DNA from: Planctomycetaceae bacterium
GTDB lineage: Bacteria > Planctomycetota > Phycisphaerae > Phycisphaerales > SM1A02
Direction of reading: 5' to 3'
DNA length: 10,270 nucleotides
Assembly (NCBI GenBank): GCA_947474205.1
Contig: CANJIC010000057.1
Location: forward strand, 1-10,270
Positions 1 to 7,047 of this stretch are shown here, piece after piece. The translations under genes and the position numbers were made by a program. The notes beneath the pieces are model-generated. The model was not told the DNA's origin, did no database searches, and saw only the letters and a list, made by a program, of their open reading frames with translations. Every line of letters begins with the position of its first letter. Positions within the stretch are counted from its first letter, which is position 1.

Positions 1-17
1 GTGTCGACAGAGTGGCA

Positions 18-1103
18 TCATGTTGATACTGAGGTGGCGTCTGGAAAATGATTGATGCGATCAATCATGCGCCGCAATAAACCAAACGCGCGTTTGGAAT
101 AGTGAAACTGCAGGCGCGGCAAGTCGTGGTGCTCATTTTCAGCATCCAACGCGCTTGTTTGCGTGATATGCCCACTCTTGATCAAGGGACGGAACTCCGT
201 GTCCAACTGCGCAACGTGCTCAGGCAAGAGTTGGCGCTTGAGGCGGATCACCAGTTGGTCGCCCACATAGCGACTGCTGTGGTAGCGATGATAAAAGCGA
301 AGGATGCGCGCGACGGCGTCGTCGGGGCTGGAGGCGAATTCATAGAGACCGGGATCCTCGGCGCTGATCCAACCTTGCGCCAATAGATTTTCCACGACAC
401 CATATTCCCATTGGCGCCAATATCCGCGCGGCTTGCCGTTGGTGTCCGCTCCTTCAACAAGGACAATGGGAACAATCGGACTCTTGCCCGTTTGAATAAG
501 CGTGAGCACCTCAAAAATTTCGTCCATGGTTCCAAAGCCGCCGGGAAAAACCGCGACCGCGTCGGAGTGGCTGACAAACATAAGTTTGCGCGTGAAAAAG
601 TATTTAAATGAAATCAGTTTGTCATCGCCGGCGATGATGTCGTTGGCGTTGGTCTCAAACGGAAGTCGAATGGACAAACCAAAACTGGATTCACGGCTTG
701 GACCCTCGTGGCCTGCCTTCATAATTCCGTCGCCGGCGCCGGTGATGGCCATCCAATGTTCCGCCGCCATGGATTGTCCAAAGGAGCGCGCGGCGATGTA
801 GTCGGGGTGGTCCTCTGGTGTGCGCGCGCTGCCAAATATGCTGACTTTTTGCACGCCGCGAAAGCGGTTGAACACGCGGTAGGAGCGACGGATTTCCTTG
901 ACCGCGTTCTCGATCAATTTAATTTGCGAGACATCGCAGCCATCGGACAATAATTTAAGACCGGTGGCCAGAAGTTCCTCAACATGGCGGCGGCGGCGCG
1001 CGCCCGCTTCGCCCGCATGGTCGGCGTGCGACTCGGAGGCCTCCGTTACAAGCGCGCTGAGGCGGGTACGAATTCCATTGTCAAGTTCGGGTGTGTCACT
1101 CAT
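18..1103 (-). CDS. Long-form LOG family protein (TIGR00730-type Rossmann fold, putative nucleotide 5'-monophosphate phosphoribohydrolase)
   Basis: The 361-residue product has the LOG (formerly 'lysine decarboxylase-like') Rossmann core at about residues 86-275. Visible motifs are SIFGSAR (88-94), TGAGDGIMKAGHEG (121-134, the TGGGxGIMxA loop), RKLMFV (172-177) and the hallmark PGGFGTMDE (187-195), whose Arg/Glu residues are the family's catalytic set. LOG proteins cleave the base from nucleoside 5'-monophosphates, releasing ribose 5-phosphate; plant members activate cytokinins and bacterial ones often act in nucleotide salvage. No signal peptide is seen, so it should be cytoplasmic. It is much longer than the compact form (about 180-200 residues), with an Arg-rich N-terminal extension of about 85 residues and a C-terminal extension of similar length containing YHRYHSSRYVGDQLVIRLK. 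The ATG overlaps the TGA of the upstream AsmA-like gene by four bases, so translational coupling is likely. Family membership is secure; the exact substrate is not. Confidence 0.93.
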   Translation of the reverse strand: MSDTPELDNGIRTRLSALVTEASESHADHAGEAGARRRRHVEELLATGLKLLSDGCDVSQIKLIENAVKEIRRSYRVFNRFRGVQKVSIFGSARTPEDHPDYIAARSFGQSMAAEHWMAITGAGDGIMKAGHEGPSRESSFGLSIRLPFETNANDIIAGDDKLISFKYFFTRKLMFVSHSDAVAVFPGGFGTMDEIFEVLTLIQTGKSPIVPIVLVEGADTNGKPRGYWRQWEYGVVENLLAQGWISAEDPGLYEFASSPDDAVARILRFYHRYHSSRYVGDQLVIRLKRQLLPEHVAQLDTEFRPLIKSGHITQTSALDAENEHHDLPRLQFHYSKRAFGLLRRMIDRINHFPDATSVST

Positions 1104-4100
1104 GGTGTTGCGTTTGGCTTTGCTGTTGTGGAAGGAGTGGTTAAGAGATCGCGCGATGGATCTTGACCCAAAACTGGAAGTGGATTTGCCACGATGTTTG
1201 GATTGGAGATTGAACCATTCACATCCACCGCCAAAAGAAGATCAGTGGCCGCGCCAAAGACGGCGCTTGCAATTGGAATAATTCCGCGGTTCTTAAATCT
1301 CATGCTGATCGTCCAAGAATCAAGATCCAATGACCCTGATCCCAAGAGTTGTAGTGTAGGGCAAGTGAGATTAAATTTCTCGAAGCGAACTTTGTTCTCT
1401 CTAAGATAAAAATCAATATCAACTTCGTTCAACGCTTGCGAAATTGGAGGCATGAATTGCGTGACTTGCAGCAGGCGCAGCGCCAAAGGCAAGTCCCCCA
1501 ATTTCGCGTTTGCGCCCTTTATTTTTCCGCGGCCCTCGCGCTCGCGATCACCCGCGATTTCACCGCCAAGCGCCAGCATTGCGTTGAAATTACCGTCATC
1601 AGTGTTGGGTGCGGTGCTTGGCACACCGCCCGCGATGGTCTGTGAAAGATCGCTGCCGGCCACGCCAATATTCACTTTCCATGGACGCTTTCCTTCGCCT
1701 TGCACAAACGCGTCAAGCCAAATGCGGCCGCCATATAAATTGCCCTCCAAATTTGGAATGGAGAAATTGCCGTTGTCGGAATTGGTGAGCAGCGCTCCAT
1801 GAATCTGTGTCACGGCGCGGTCTTGAATGAACAGGCTTCCATGCTCAATGTCCATTCGCATTCCATTAAGAGGACCGCCAATGTCGCTGCTGAGCTTCAT
1901 GCTTGAATTGATGCCAAGCAGTTGCGGACCGCAATTCAATTGCGCGTCGGCCAGCAAAATATCCGCGGTAAAGTCAACACCGTCATGTTGAGCCGACGCA
2001 GTCAGATTTCCATTTGTCAACTGAAAGGGACCGTCGCTTTGAAATTTCAATTGCTCCAAACGGTTTTGCACAATATTCGGCAACGCCTTGAAGAACACTG
2101 AATCGACGAATAGAAAATGAGCGTCCAGGGCGATCACTTCGCGGGCATTTTTTTGGGTGGCGCCGTAGTTGATGCAACCATCGGCGTTCAAGACGCCAAT
2201 CTGCGAGTGCATGTCCATAAAATTCAGGCGCATTGCATGTATGAACAGGGAGTCATCAATTAACTCGAAGGAACCGTTTGGAATTTGAATTGTGGCGTGG
2301 TCTGAATCCAAGTTCAAGTTGACATTGGTCGGATCAATCTGAATCGTGCGGTGACTTGGTTCGCCCTCGTTCTGAACCAAATGCACTTCGGCGTTGAGCG
2401 TGCCCGTGGGATTGCAATCACCCCAAGTGCGCATGGATTCATCGCGTTTGTTGGCGGGCAAAAAACCAAAAATCCATCGATCAATTGGAACATTTTTGGC
2501 GCTGGCTTGAAACCATCGTTGCTGCGCGTCAAGCGTTGCAAAGCCACTGGCGTCCACCTGCCCATCGCCCACGCAACCGTGAAGTGAAATGAGTGATGTG
2601 GCTGTATCGGTGACTCGCACTTGCGCTTGGAGATCTGAAAGATTAAATCCGTCGGGAAGAATTTGATCGGCGTTCGCGGCGGCGTTTATGTTTTTTGGGC
2701 GCGGCGTCAGTGAGCCCTGCGCCAATTCAAGAATGAAATCCCACGTGGTGCTTTCATCCGAATGCGCCCCAATTTTGCCTTCGCCATTCAATGTTCCTTG
2801 AAGATTGATTTGCCGCAACATGCGCGCGGCGGGGGACAAAGTGATTCCAGGCCAACCCGCGGGCGTCGCGGCATTTGTAGAAGTCTCAAAAGGAATCGCC
2901 GCCAGCAAAAGTGGATTCACGCTGTCGTTGTCAAATGTGATTGTTAAATCTGGAAAAACTTTTCTGTCCTCGCCATCACGCGGAATATTGATGACGCCCC
3001 CAATGGTGACGGCGGCGTTTGATTGGGTGGTGAGTTTCCATTTCTCCTCAGGAAGGCGGATAACGGTGTCTTCCAGAATAATTTTTCCTGAGTTCACATG
3101 CACCGGATAGGGAAAGCGCGAGCAAATGACGTTGGCGTCGCGCAACGTGACCGCGCCCGTGGTTTTGACATTGGTTCCACCTTTGACCGCGCGCTCCACG
3201 CGTAAATCCACATTGCAACGCCCTTCAAATTGAAACTCATTGGGCTTCAGCAGCCCGGCGGCAATGAGATTTTTTTGCGCGGCGTGGTCATACAGAAGCT
3301 CGAATACTTTCTTGGGTCCAAACAAAAAAGATTTTTTCAATGCCTCATCAATTGGTAAATCAGTGGCGCTAATGCGCAGATCAACGCCAGCGTCGTCGCC
3401 AGGCTCGGTCACGCTTCCAGTGATGTTCACAATGGCGCCGCCACTGCCTTTGCCTTGCAGCGACACTATTGTGACAATGTCGTTATTCAAAACAATCTTC
3501 GCGTTGACATCGCGCAGCAAATAAGGAAAGAGAAAGTAGCCGCCCGAAGCGTCGCGAATGTTCAGCGTTCCTTTGTTGGTGAGGGCTTGCAGTGTTGTTG
3601 TGCCATCGGCGTTCTTATTGGCGACGCCGCGCGCGATTCTGACATCAAGATCAATATCCCATGTCTTGGCCAGCAAGTTGCTCAGCACTTGCACCGCGGG
3701 CTTGGGCAACTCCACGCCGTCATACATTTTTTCGGTGTCCGGTGTCATTGCAAAGTTCAGAATTTGGACCCTGGCTTGAACACCGCTTCTTGCAAAGACG
3801 TCTTTGAACCACTCTTGCGTGTCGTCAGTGAAAGCCGCCTGATCTTGGGGCGGCAATTGAATTTCAAGGTTGAGCACGATTGGCACCGCCAAACTGCGCG
3901 GTTTGGTGCTGTCGAGTTTGCCGATGAAATTTTCAAATATCAATTTGTCTTTGTCAAATTTTATTGTGCCGCTATCCACTTGCATTCGTGGCAGACCCGT
4001 CTTGAGTCGTGGTGGATCCTTCACATCGCTGGCGGTTTTAATATTGTCCGGAAGCGGCGCAAGTTTTTTGGGTTCATAGCGCACCCATTCTGTTTCATAT

Positions 4101-4993
4101 CCAGGAATTGGAATGGTGGCCCGCACGTTGCTTAATTTCAGAGTTGCGTGGTCAATGAGGTGTTCTGGGTTGCCGCTCAACTTGATCTCATCAATTGACC
4201 CCTTCAAGTTGATTTGGTTCCACACTTTTTCCACCGAGTATGGCAGCATTGGCAGCAGTGATTCCACAAAAGAAAGACCGGAGATGCTCACGTTGTATTC
4301 AAATGAGCTTCGCTTGAAATATCCCACCATCTTCAGTGCGCTTTTGTTCGGATTCGAAGACGGATTTTTTTCCGGACTTTCCACCAGATCAAAATTAAAT
4401 TCATTGTTTGAATTGCCGCTGGGATTCATTGAGCCTTCGAATGCATGGCGTCCCTCAAGTTTCACGTTGTCCCGTGCGTCCACGGTGTAGGAGGCGATTA
4501 CAAGTTGGTCCAGGCTCGCTTCACGGACTTCAATAGGTGAACTGCCCGAGCCCATGCGCGGATGAAGCGCCATGAGATTAAAAGTGCCGTGAGCGTTGGC
4601 GCGTTCGGCGATATTGACCACCGCTGAATCGACATGAATATTTTCTAAGACAACTTTTCCAAGCAGTAAATCCGCGGGCTTGAACTGCACATGAATTCCT
4701 TGCACGTGAATAAGCTCATTGGTCGTGCCCGGCCAATGTGGCGCATGCACAACAACGGATTCCACCGTGAGGTTGCCCCAACCATTCCAATTCGCGTTGG
4801 TCACTTTGCACTCGGCGCCGCCTTGCCAAGTTATAACCGCCGCAATGATCCAGCTCATGCACGTTGTGAAACGCAGCAGGCACCACAGCGAAATGGTCAG
4901 GGACAATGCGGAGATTGCAACGAAGCGCCGCCAATTCCAAATGATTTGGAACGATGTCCGAATAAGTTTGATCAGCCTGTTGCGCTCAAACAC
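1100..4993 (-). CDS. Very large AsmA/TamB-like envelope protein (AsmA-like C-terminal region)
   Basis: The 1297-residue product has a short basic N-terminus, one hydrophobic segment at about residues 24-43 (possibly extended to 56) that should anchor it in the inner membrane, and then about 1240 residues rich in short alternating beta-strand patterns (for example 'LNLQGTL' and 'GSITEPG'-like repeats), typical of AsmA/TamB/YhdP proteins. The last 150 residues fit the AsmA-like C-terminal region: LGDLPLALRLL near 1165, a predicted strand pair ending in LLGSGSLDLD (about 1216-1225), then a hydrophobic stretch and VNGSISNPNI before a low-complexity Thr/Pro/Ala tail. Related proteins form hydrophobic grooves bridging inner and outer membranes and are linked to phospholipid transport; the length is close to E. 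coli TamB and YhdP. The GTG start at 4993 is chosen because a TAG stop lies in frame four codons upstream and no other start precedes the membrane segment. No Shine-Dalgarno site is visible. It is first in a pair with the LOG gene. Function is by family only. Confidence 0.88.
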   Translation of the reverse strand: MFERNRLIKLIRTSFQIIWNWRRFVAISALSLTISLWCLLRFTTCMSWIIAAVITWQGGAECKVTNANWNGWGNLTVESVVVHAPHWPGTTNELIHVQGIHVQFKPADLLLGKVVLENIHVDSAVVNIAERANAHGTFNLMALHPRMGSGSSPIEVREASLDQLVIASYTVDARDNVKLEGRHAFEGSMNPSGNSNNEFNFDLVESPEKNPSSNPNKSALKMVGYFKRSSFEYNVSISGLSFVESLLPMLPYSVEKVWNQINLKGSIDEIKLSGNPEHLIDHATLKLSNVRATIPIPGYETEWVRYEPKKLAPLPDNIKTASDVKDPPRLKTGLPRMQVDSGTIKFDKDKLIFENFIGKLDSTKPRSLAVPIVLNLEIQLPPQDQAAFTDDTQEWFKDVFARSGVQARVQILNFAMTPDTEKMYDGVELPKPAVQVLSNLLAKTWDIDLDVRIARGVANKNADGTTTLQALTNKGTLNIRDASGGYFLFPYLLRDVNAKIVLNNDIVTIVSLQGKGSGGAIVNITGSVTEPGDDAGVDLRISATDLPIDEALKKSFLFGPKKVFELLYDHAAQKNLIAAGLLKPNEFQFEGRCNVDLRVERAVKGGTNVKTTGAVTLRDANVICSRFPYPVHVNSGKIILEDTVIRLPEEKWKLTTQSNAAVTIGGVINIPRDGEDRKVFPDLTITFDNDSVNPLLLAAIPFETSTNAATPAGWPGITLSPAARMLRQINLQGTLNGEGKIGAHSDESTTWDFILELAQGSLTPRPKNINAAANADQILPDGFNLSDLQAQVRVTDTATSLISLHGCVGDGQVDASGFATLDAQQRWFQASAKNVPIDRWIFGFLPANKRDESMRTWGDCNPTGTLNAEVHLVQNEGEPSHRTIQIDPTNVNLNLDSDHATIQIPNGSFELIDDSLFIHAMRLNFMDMHSQIGVLNADGCINYGATQKNAREVIALDAHFLFVDSVFFKALPNIVQNRLEQLKFQSDGPFQLTNGNLTASAQHDGVDFTADILLADAQLNCGPQLLGINSSMKLSSDIGGPLNGMRMDIEHGSLFIQDRAVTQIHGALLTNSDNGNFSIPNLEGNLYGGRIWLDAFVQGEGKRPWKVNIGVAGSDLSQTIAGGVPSTAPNTDDGNFNAMLALGGEIAGDREREGRGKIKGANAKLGDLPLALRLLQVTQFMPPISQALNEVDIDFYLRENKVRFEKFNLTCPTLQLLGSGSLDLDSWTISMRFKNRGIIPIASAVFGAATDLLLAVDVNGSISNPNIVANPLPVLGQDPSRDLLTTPSTTAKPNATP

Positions 4994-5025
4994 TTTTTCA
5001 TTCTACGAGATTCGCCAATTCAACC
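4994..5025. other. 32-bp divergent intergenic gap
   Basis: This is the whole space between the GTG of the AsmA-like gene and the ATG of the small membrane-protein gene. It must hold, or partly hold, both promoters. Neither start has a GGAGG-like sequence in front of it. The sequence is fairly AT-rich, with a T-run (4994-4998) next to the GTG. Confidence 0.6.
5000..5005 (-). promoter_or_regulatory. Candidate -10 element for a leaderless transcript of the AsmA-like gene
   Basis: Read on the minus strand, TAGAAT (five of six matches to TATAAT) occupies exactly positions -12 to -7 relative to the G of the GTG start at 4993. A transcript from it would begin at or next to the start codon. No convincing -35 hexamer lies 16-18 bases upstream, so this is a weak prediction made from one element and its spacing. 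Confidence 0.28.
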
Positions 5026-5268
5026 ATGGCTCGTATCCTGTGGCACAGCATGGAAGATTCCGCCACTGAATTCGTTGGTGTGTCGTCGATCATCATTTGG
5101 CTCGCGCTCATGGTGGTGGGCAGCGGATTGCTGGGGATGACCATGATTTTGTTGTTGAAAAATAGAGTGCGACGACGGATGCTTGGACAAATGAAAGCGC
5201 CTTCATGTTCCACACCCGTGGTCGATGCTTGGAGTGAATCCGCCAAAAGAATTGATGGACAGACATGA
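5026..5268 (+). CDS. Small single-pass membrane protein, unknown function
   Basis: The product has 80 residues. One strong hydrophobic helix runs from about residue 17 to 44 (FVGVSSIIIWLALMVV then GLLGMTMILLL), followed at once by a basic cluster KNRVRRR (45-51). By the positive-inside rule this puts the N-terminus in the periplasm and the polar C-terminal 30 residues in the cytoplasm. I do not recognise a family. It is likely real: its TGA overlaps the ATG of the SDR gene (ATGA at 5265-5268), it fills the space left by the divergent operon, and membrane helix plus basic flank is a sensible protein rather than a shadow. The start is uncertain. ATG at 5026 leaves 32 bp to the divergent gene; ATG at 5050 (residue 9) would remove MARILWHS and leave the helix intact. 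Neither has a visible Shine-Dalgarno site. Confidence 0.66.
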   Translation: MARILWHSMEDSATEFVGVSSIIIWLALMVVGSGLLGMTMILLLKNRVRRRMLGQMKAPSCSTPVVDAWSESAKRIDGQT

Positions 5269-6008
5269 GGCCGCTCGCCATGGTTGTGGGAGGCTCGCGT
5301 CGGGTGGGTCGCGCTGTGGCTTTGGAATTGGCGCGCGCTGGATTTGATTTGATCGTGACATTTTGCGTCGATCACATCGGCGCGCAAGAGACGCAATCCA
5401 TGGCATTGAGCCTGGGCGCCAAGGTCATCCTGTTGAAGTTGGATCTGAATGATGCCATGGGCGCGCGGGCGGCGGTGCGCTCTCTTGACTTGCACACACT
5501 CGATGCACTGATCGTGGTGGCGGCATTGTGGGAAAAAGATTCCACAGATGGCCAACGCATCGGACAAGCCGAGCGCTTCATGCGCATCAACGCCAGCACG
5601 CCAATTGAATTGGTTCGGGAGTTGGAACCAGCGCTGCGGCGTTCCTCGCTGGAAGGTGGAGCGTCTGTCATGACTTTTGGCGACATCCATGTTGACTTTC
5701 GCCCCATGAAAGATTTTACGCAATATCTCGCCAGCAAATCGGCGTTGCAAAATTCTTTCCGCGGCTTAGCGTTAGAAATGGCGCCGCATATACGCGTGAA
5801 TGTGATTATTGCCGGCGTCATTGCGTGGCCGGAATCCATGGGCGATGCGGATCAAGCCGCGTATGTGAAGCGCGTTCCGCTTGGACGAGTTGGAACACCC
5901 AAGGACGCGGCCGCGTTGGTTCGCTTTGTGACTCTCGAGGCGCCGTTCATGACTGGAAGCGCGATCACGCTTGATGGCGGGCGATCACTTGTTGAAGATG
6001 CCGGTTGA
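5265..6008 (+). CDS. Short-chain dehydrogenase/reductase, pteridine reductase-like
   Basis: The 247-residue product is a classical-length SDR. The cofactor loop is GGSRRVG (9-15), with the Arg pair typical of NADPH-using pteridine reductases (PTR1/FolM type). D60 fits the adenine-binding Asp, N109 the helix-4 Asn, and Y154/K158 the catalytic YxxxK in QYLASKSAL. Ahead of it sits D140 in GDIHVDFRPMKDF, resembling the DIHxxRPLKGY segment of bacterial pteridine reductases, where Asp replaces the usual SDR Ser; AWPE (187-190) likewise recalls their LWPE. The end has PLGRVGTPKDAA and TGSAITLDGG. Two usual motifs are altered: NNAG reads VVAA (84-87) and the Pro-Gly of VNxxxPG reads Ala-Gly (183-184). 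The likely reaction is NADPH-dependent reduction of a pterin or similar carbonyl/imine, but the altered residues leave the substrate open. The start is ATG 5265, because starting at 5280 would cut into the first beta strand. Confidence 0.9.
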   Translation: MRPLAMVVGGSRRVGRAVALELARAGFDLIVTFCVDHIGAQETQSMALSLGAKVILLKLDLNDAMGARAAVRSLDLHTLDALIVVAALWEKDSTDGQRIGQAERFMRINASTPIELVRELEPALRRSSLEGGASVMTFGDIHVDFRPMKDFTQYLASKSALQNSFRGLALEMAPHIRVNVIIAGVIAWPESMGDADQAAYVKRVPLGRVGTPKDAAALVRFVTLEAPFMTGSAITLDGGRSLVEDAG

Positions 6009-6038
6009 ACGCGTCGCGTGCGCGCGAAAATGTGGTTG
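6009..6038. other. 30-bp convergent intergenic gap
   Basis: The SDR gene (plus strand) and the TPR gene (minus strand) end tail to tail here. A GC-rich alternating stretch (6010-6026) could fold only into very small hairpins with two- to four-base loops and lacks a good T-run on either side, so I do not call an intrinsic terminator. Confidence 0.5.
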
Positions 6039-7046
6039 TTATGGATTTCGTTTTTGACGCGCCAGGATTTCGCTTTGAACCACATCAAAGTACGCTTGCG
6101 GCGCGTTGGCTTGACGGGCTTTTTCCAAAAAGATCAACGCGGTTTCTTGTTGACCCGCCATTGACCAGCTTCGGGCTGCCTCCAACAGAGGTTGTGGCCG
6201 CATCAATGTCATCGCTGCCAGACGCTCCCAGACTTCGGCGCTTTGCGCATGTTTTCCAGCGTCGCTGAGGCATTTGGCGCATAGTTCAAAGGTCGCTTGA
6301 TTGGCGGTGCCAATTGAAACTTCCCCAGCCAATATCTCGGCGGCTTCGGTTGGTTTGCCAACGCCACGCAACAGCGAAGCCGCGCGAAATCGAATCGCGG
6401 AGTCTTTGGGGGAAAGTGCCCGCGCGCGTTGCATATGCTCAAGCGCGCGCTCGATGTCGCCAAATTGATACAGACCTTCCGCAAGTCCAATTTCAATTTC
6501 AGCAGAGTCGGGTTCCAGCTTGAGCGCTTTTTCAAAAAGAAAAATCGCCGACTCGGGTTTCGACGCGGCGTTCCAAACCATGGCCTCTTGATAAAGATGC
6601 TGAGGATTTCCTGGTTCAAGTTGCCGCGCCTTCTGATGAAAGTTCACGGCGGCGTCAATATTGCCAGCGGAAAATGCAGCAATGCCAGCGGCGGATTGAA
6701 GGCCGGGACTTGTGGGGCGTTCTTTGGCGGCCTTGGCGTACGCGGCGGCGGTTTCGATTCGTAATTGCGCGCTTGGGTTCGCGTTGCACTGGCACAACAA
6801 CGCGCGCGCCAAGGCCTCACTTGCAATTGGATCATTCGGCGCCTTGGCCGCAAGTTCACGCGCCACACGCAACGCGTTTTCAAATTGCGCCGCGTCGATC
6901 AAGCGGTCCATGGCTTGCACGCTTGCCTGCACTTGCGCCGCCGTTGCGGGGGGCGCTGGCTTCTGATCTCCACAAGACGCGACAAAATAAATCGCCGTGA
7001 TCAGCAGGCATCCAAAGGGAAGTGGTCTGTAGTATTGTTTGAACAT
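6039..7046 (-). CDS. TPR-repeat lipoprotein
   Basis: The 335-residue product starts with a type II signal peptide: Lys3/Arg7, a hydrophobic core CLLITAIYF (13-21), then lipobox VASC with the modified Cys at 25 and Gly-Asp following. After a Pro/Ala-rich linker (28-40) the rest is helical with tetratricopeptide repeats. Clear 34-residue units lie at about 113-146, 147-180 (ending FEKALKLEPD) and 181-214 (ending MQRARALSPKD), with weaker ones at 47-80, 215-248, 249-282 and 284-317. TPR solenoids bind partner proteins; a lipid-anchored one would act as a scaffold at the periplasmic face of a membrane, but no partner can be named from the window. Only one ATG precedes the signal peptide, so the start at 7046 is well supported. 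It overlaps the divergent valS start on one CATG. The C-terminus is plain and basic (RQKRNP). Confidence 0.88.
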   Translation of the reverse strand: MFKQYYRPLPFGCLLITAIYFVASCGDQKPAPPATAAQVQASVQAMDRLIDAAQFENALRVARELAAKAPNDPIASEALARALLCQCNANPSAQLRIETAAAYAKAAKERPTSPGLQSAAGIAAFSAGNIDAAVNFHQKARQLEPGNPQHLYQEAMVWNAASKPESAIFLFEKALKLEPDSAEIEIGLAEGLYQFGDIERALEHMQRARALSPKDSAIRFRAASLLRGVGKPTEAAEILAGEVSIGTANQATFELCAKCLSDAGKHAQSAEVWERLAAMTLMRPQPLLEAARSWSMAGQQETALIFLEKARQANAPQAYFDVVQSEILARQKRNP

Positions 7047-7047
7047 G
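7044..7047. other. CATG palindrome carrying two divergent start codons
   Basis: The minus-strand ATG of the TPR lipoprotein (7046-7044) and the plus-strand ATG of valS (7045-7047) are the two strands of one CATG. If both starts are right there is no intergenic DNA, and each promoter and any leader must lie inside the other gene's first codons. TATTGT at 7033-7038 (four of six matches to a -10 box) sits at -12 to -7 of the valS ATG. Confidence 0.6.

Noticed and set aside
3455..4135. 226-codon open frame on the plus strand opposite the AsmA-like gene
   Set aside because: It is a shadow of the AsmA-like coding sequence, with low-complexity Cys/His/Arg-rich translation, no membrane helix or motif, and no start context.
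4998..5750. 250-codon open frame on the minus strand opposite the small membrane-protein and SDR genes
   Set aside because: The plus strand encodes a clear SDR with catalytic motifs; this antisense frame has no motif and would run across two genes.
6009..6038. Possible bidirectional terminator between the convergent SDR and TPR genes
   Set aside because: The GC-rich alternating sequence gives only tiny hairpins with minimal loops, and neither side has a clear T-run.
7039..7044. TTG at 7039 as the valS start
   Set aside because: It adds only two residues before an ATG and has no better upstream signal; ATG at 7045 is the simpler choice, with GTG at 7090 as the real alternative.
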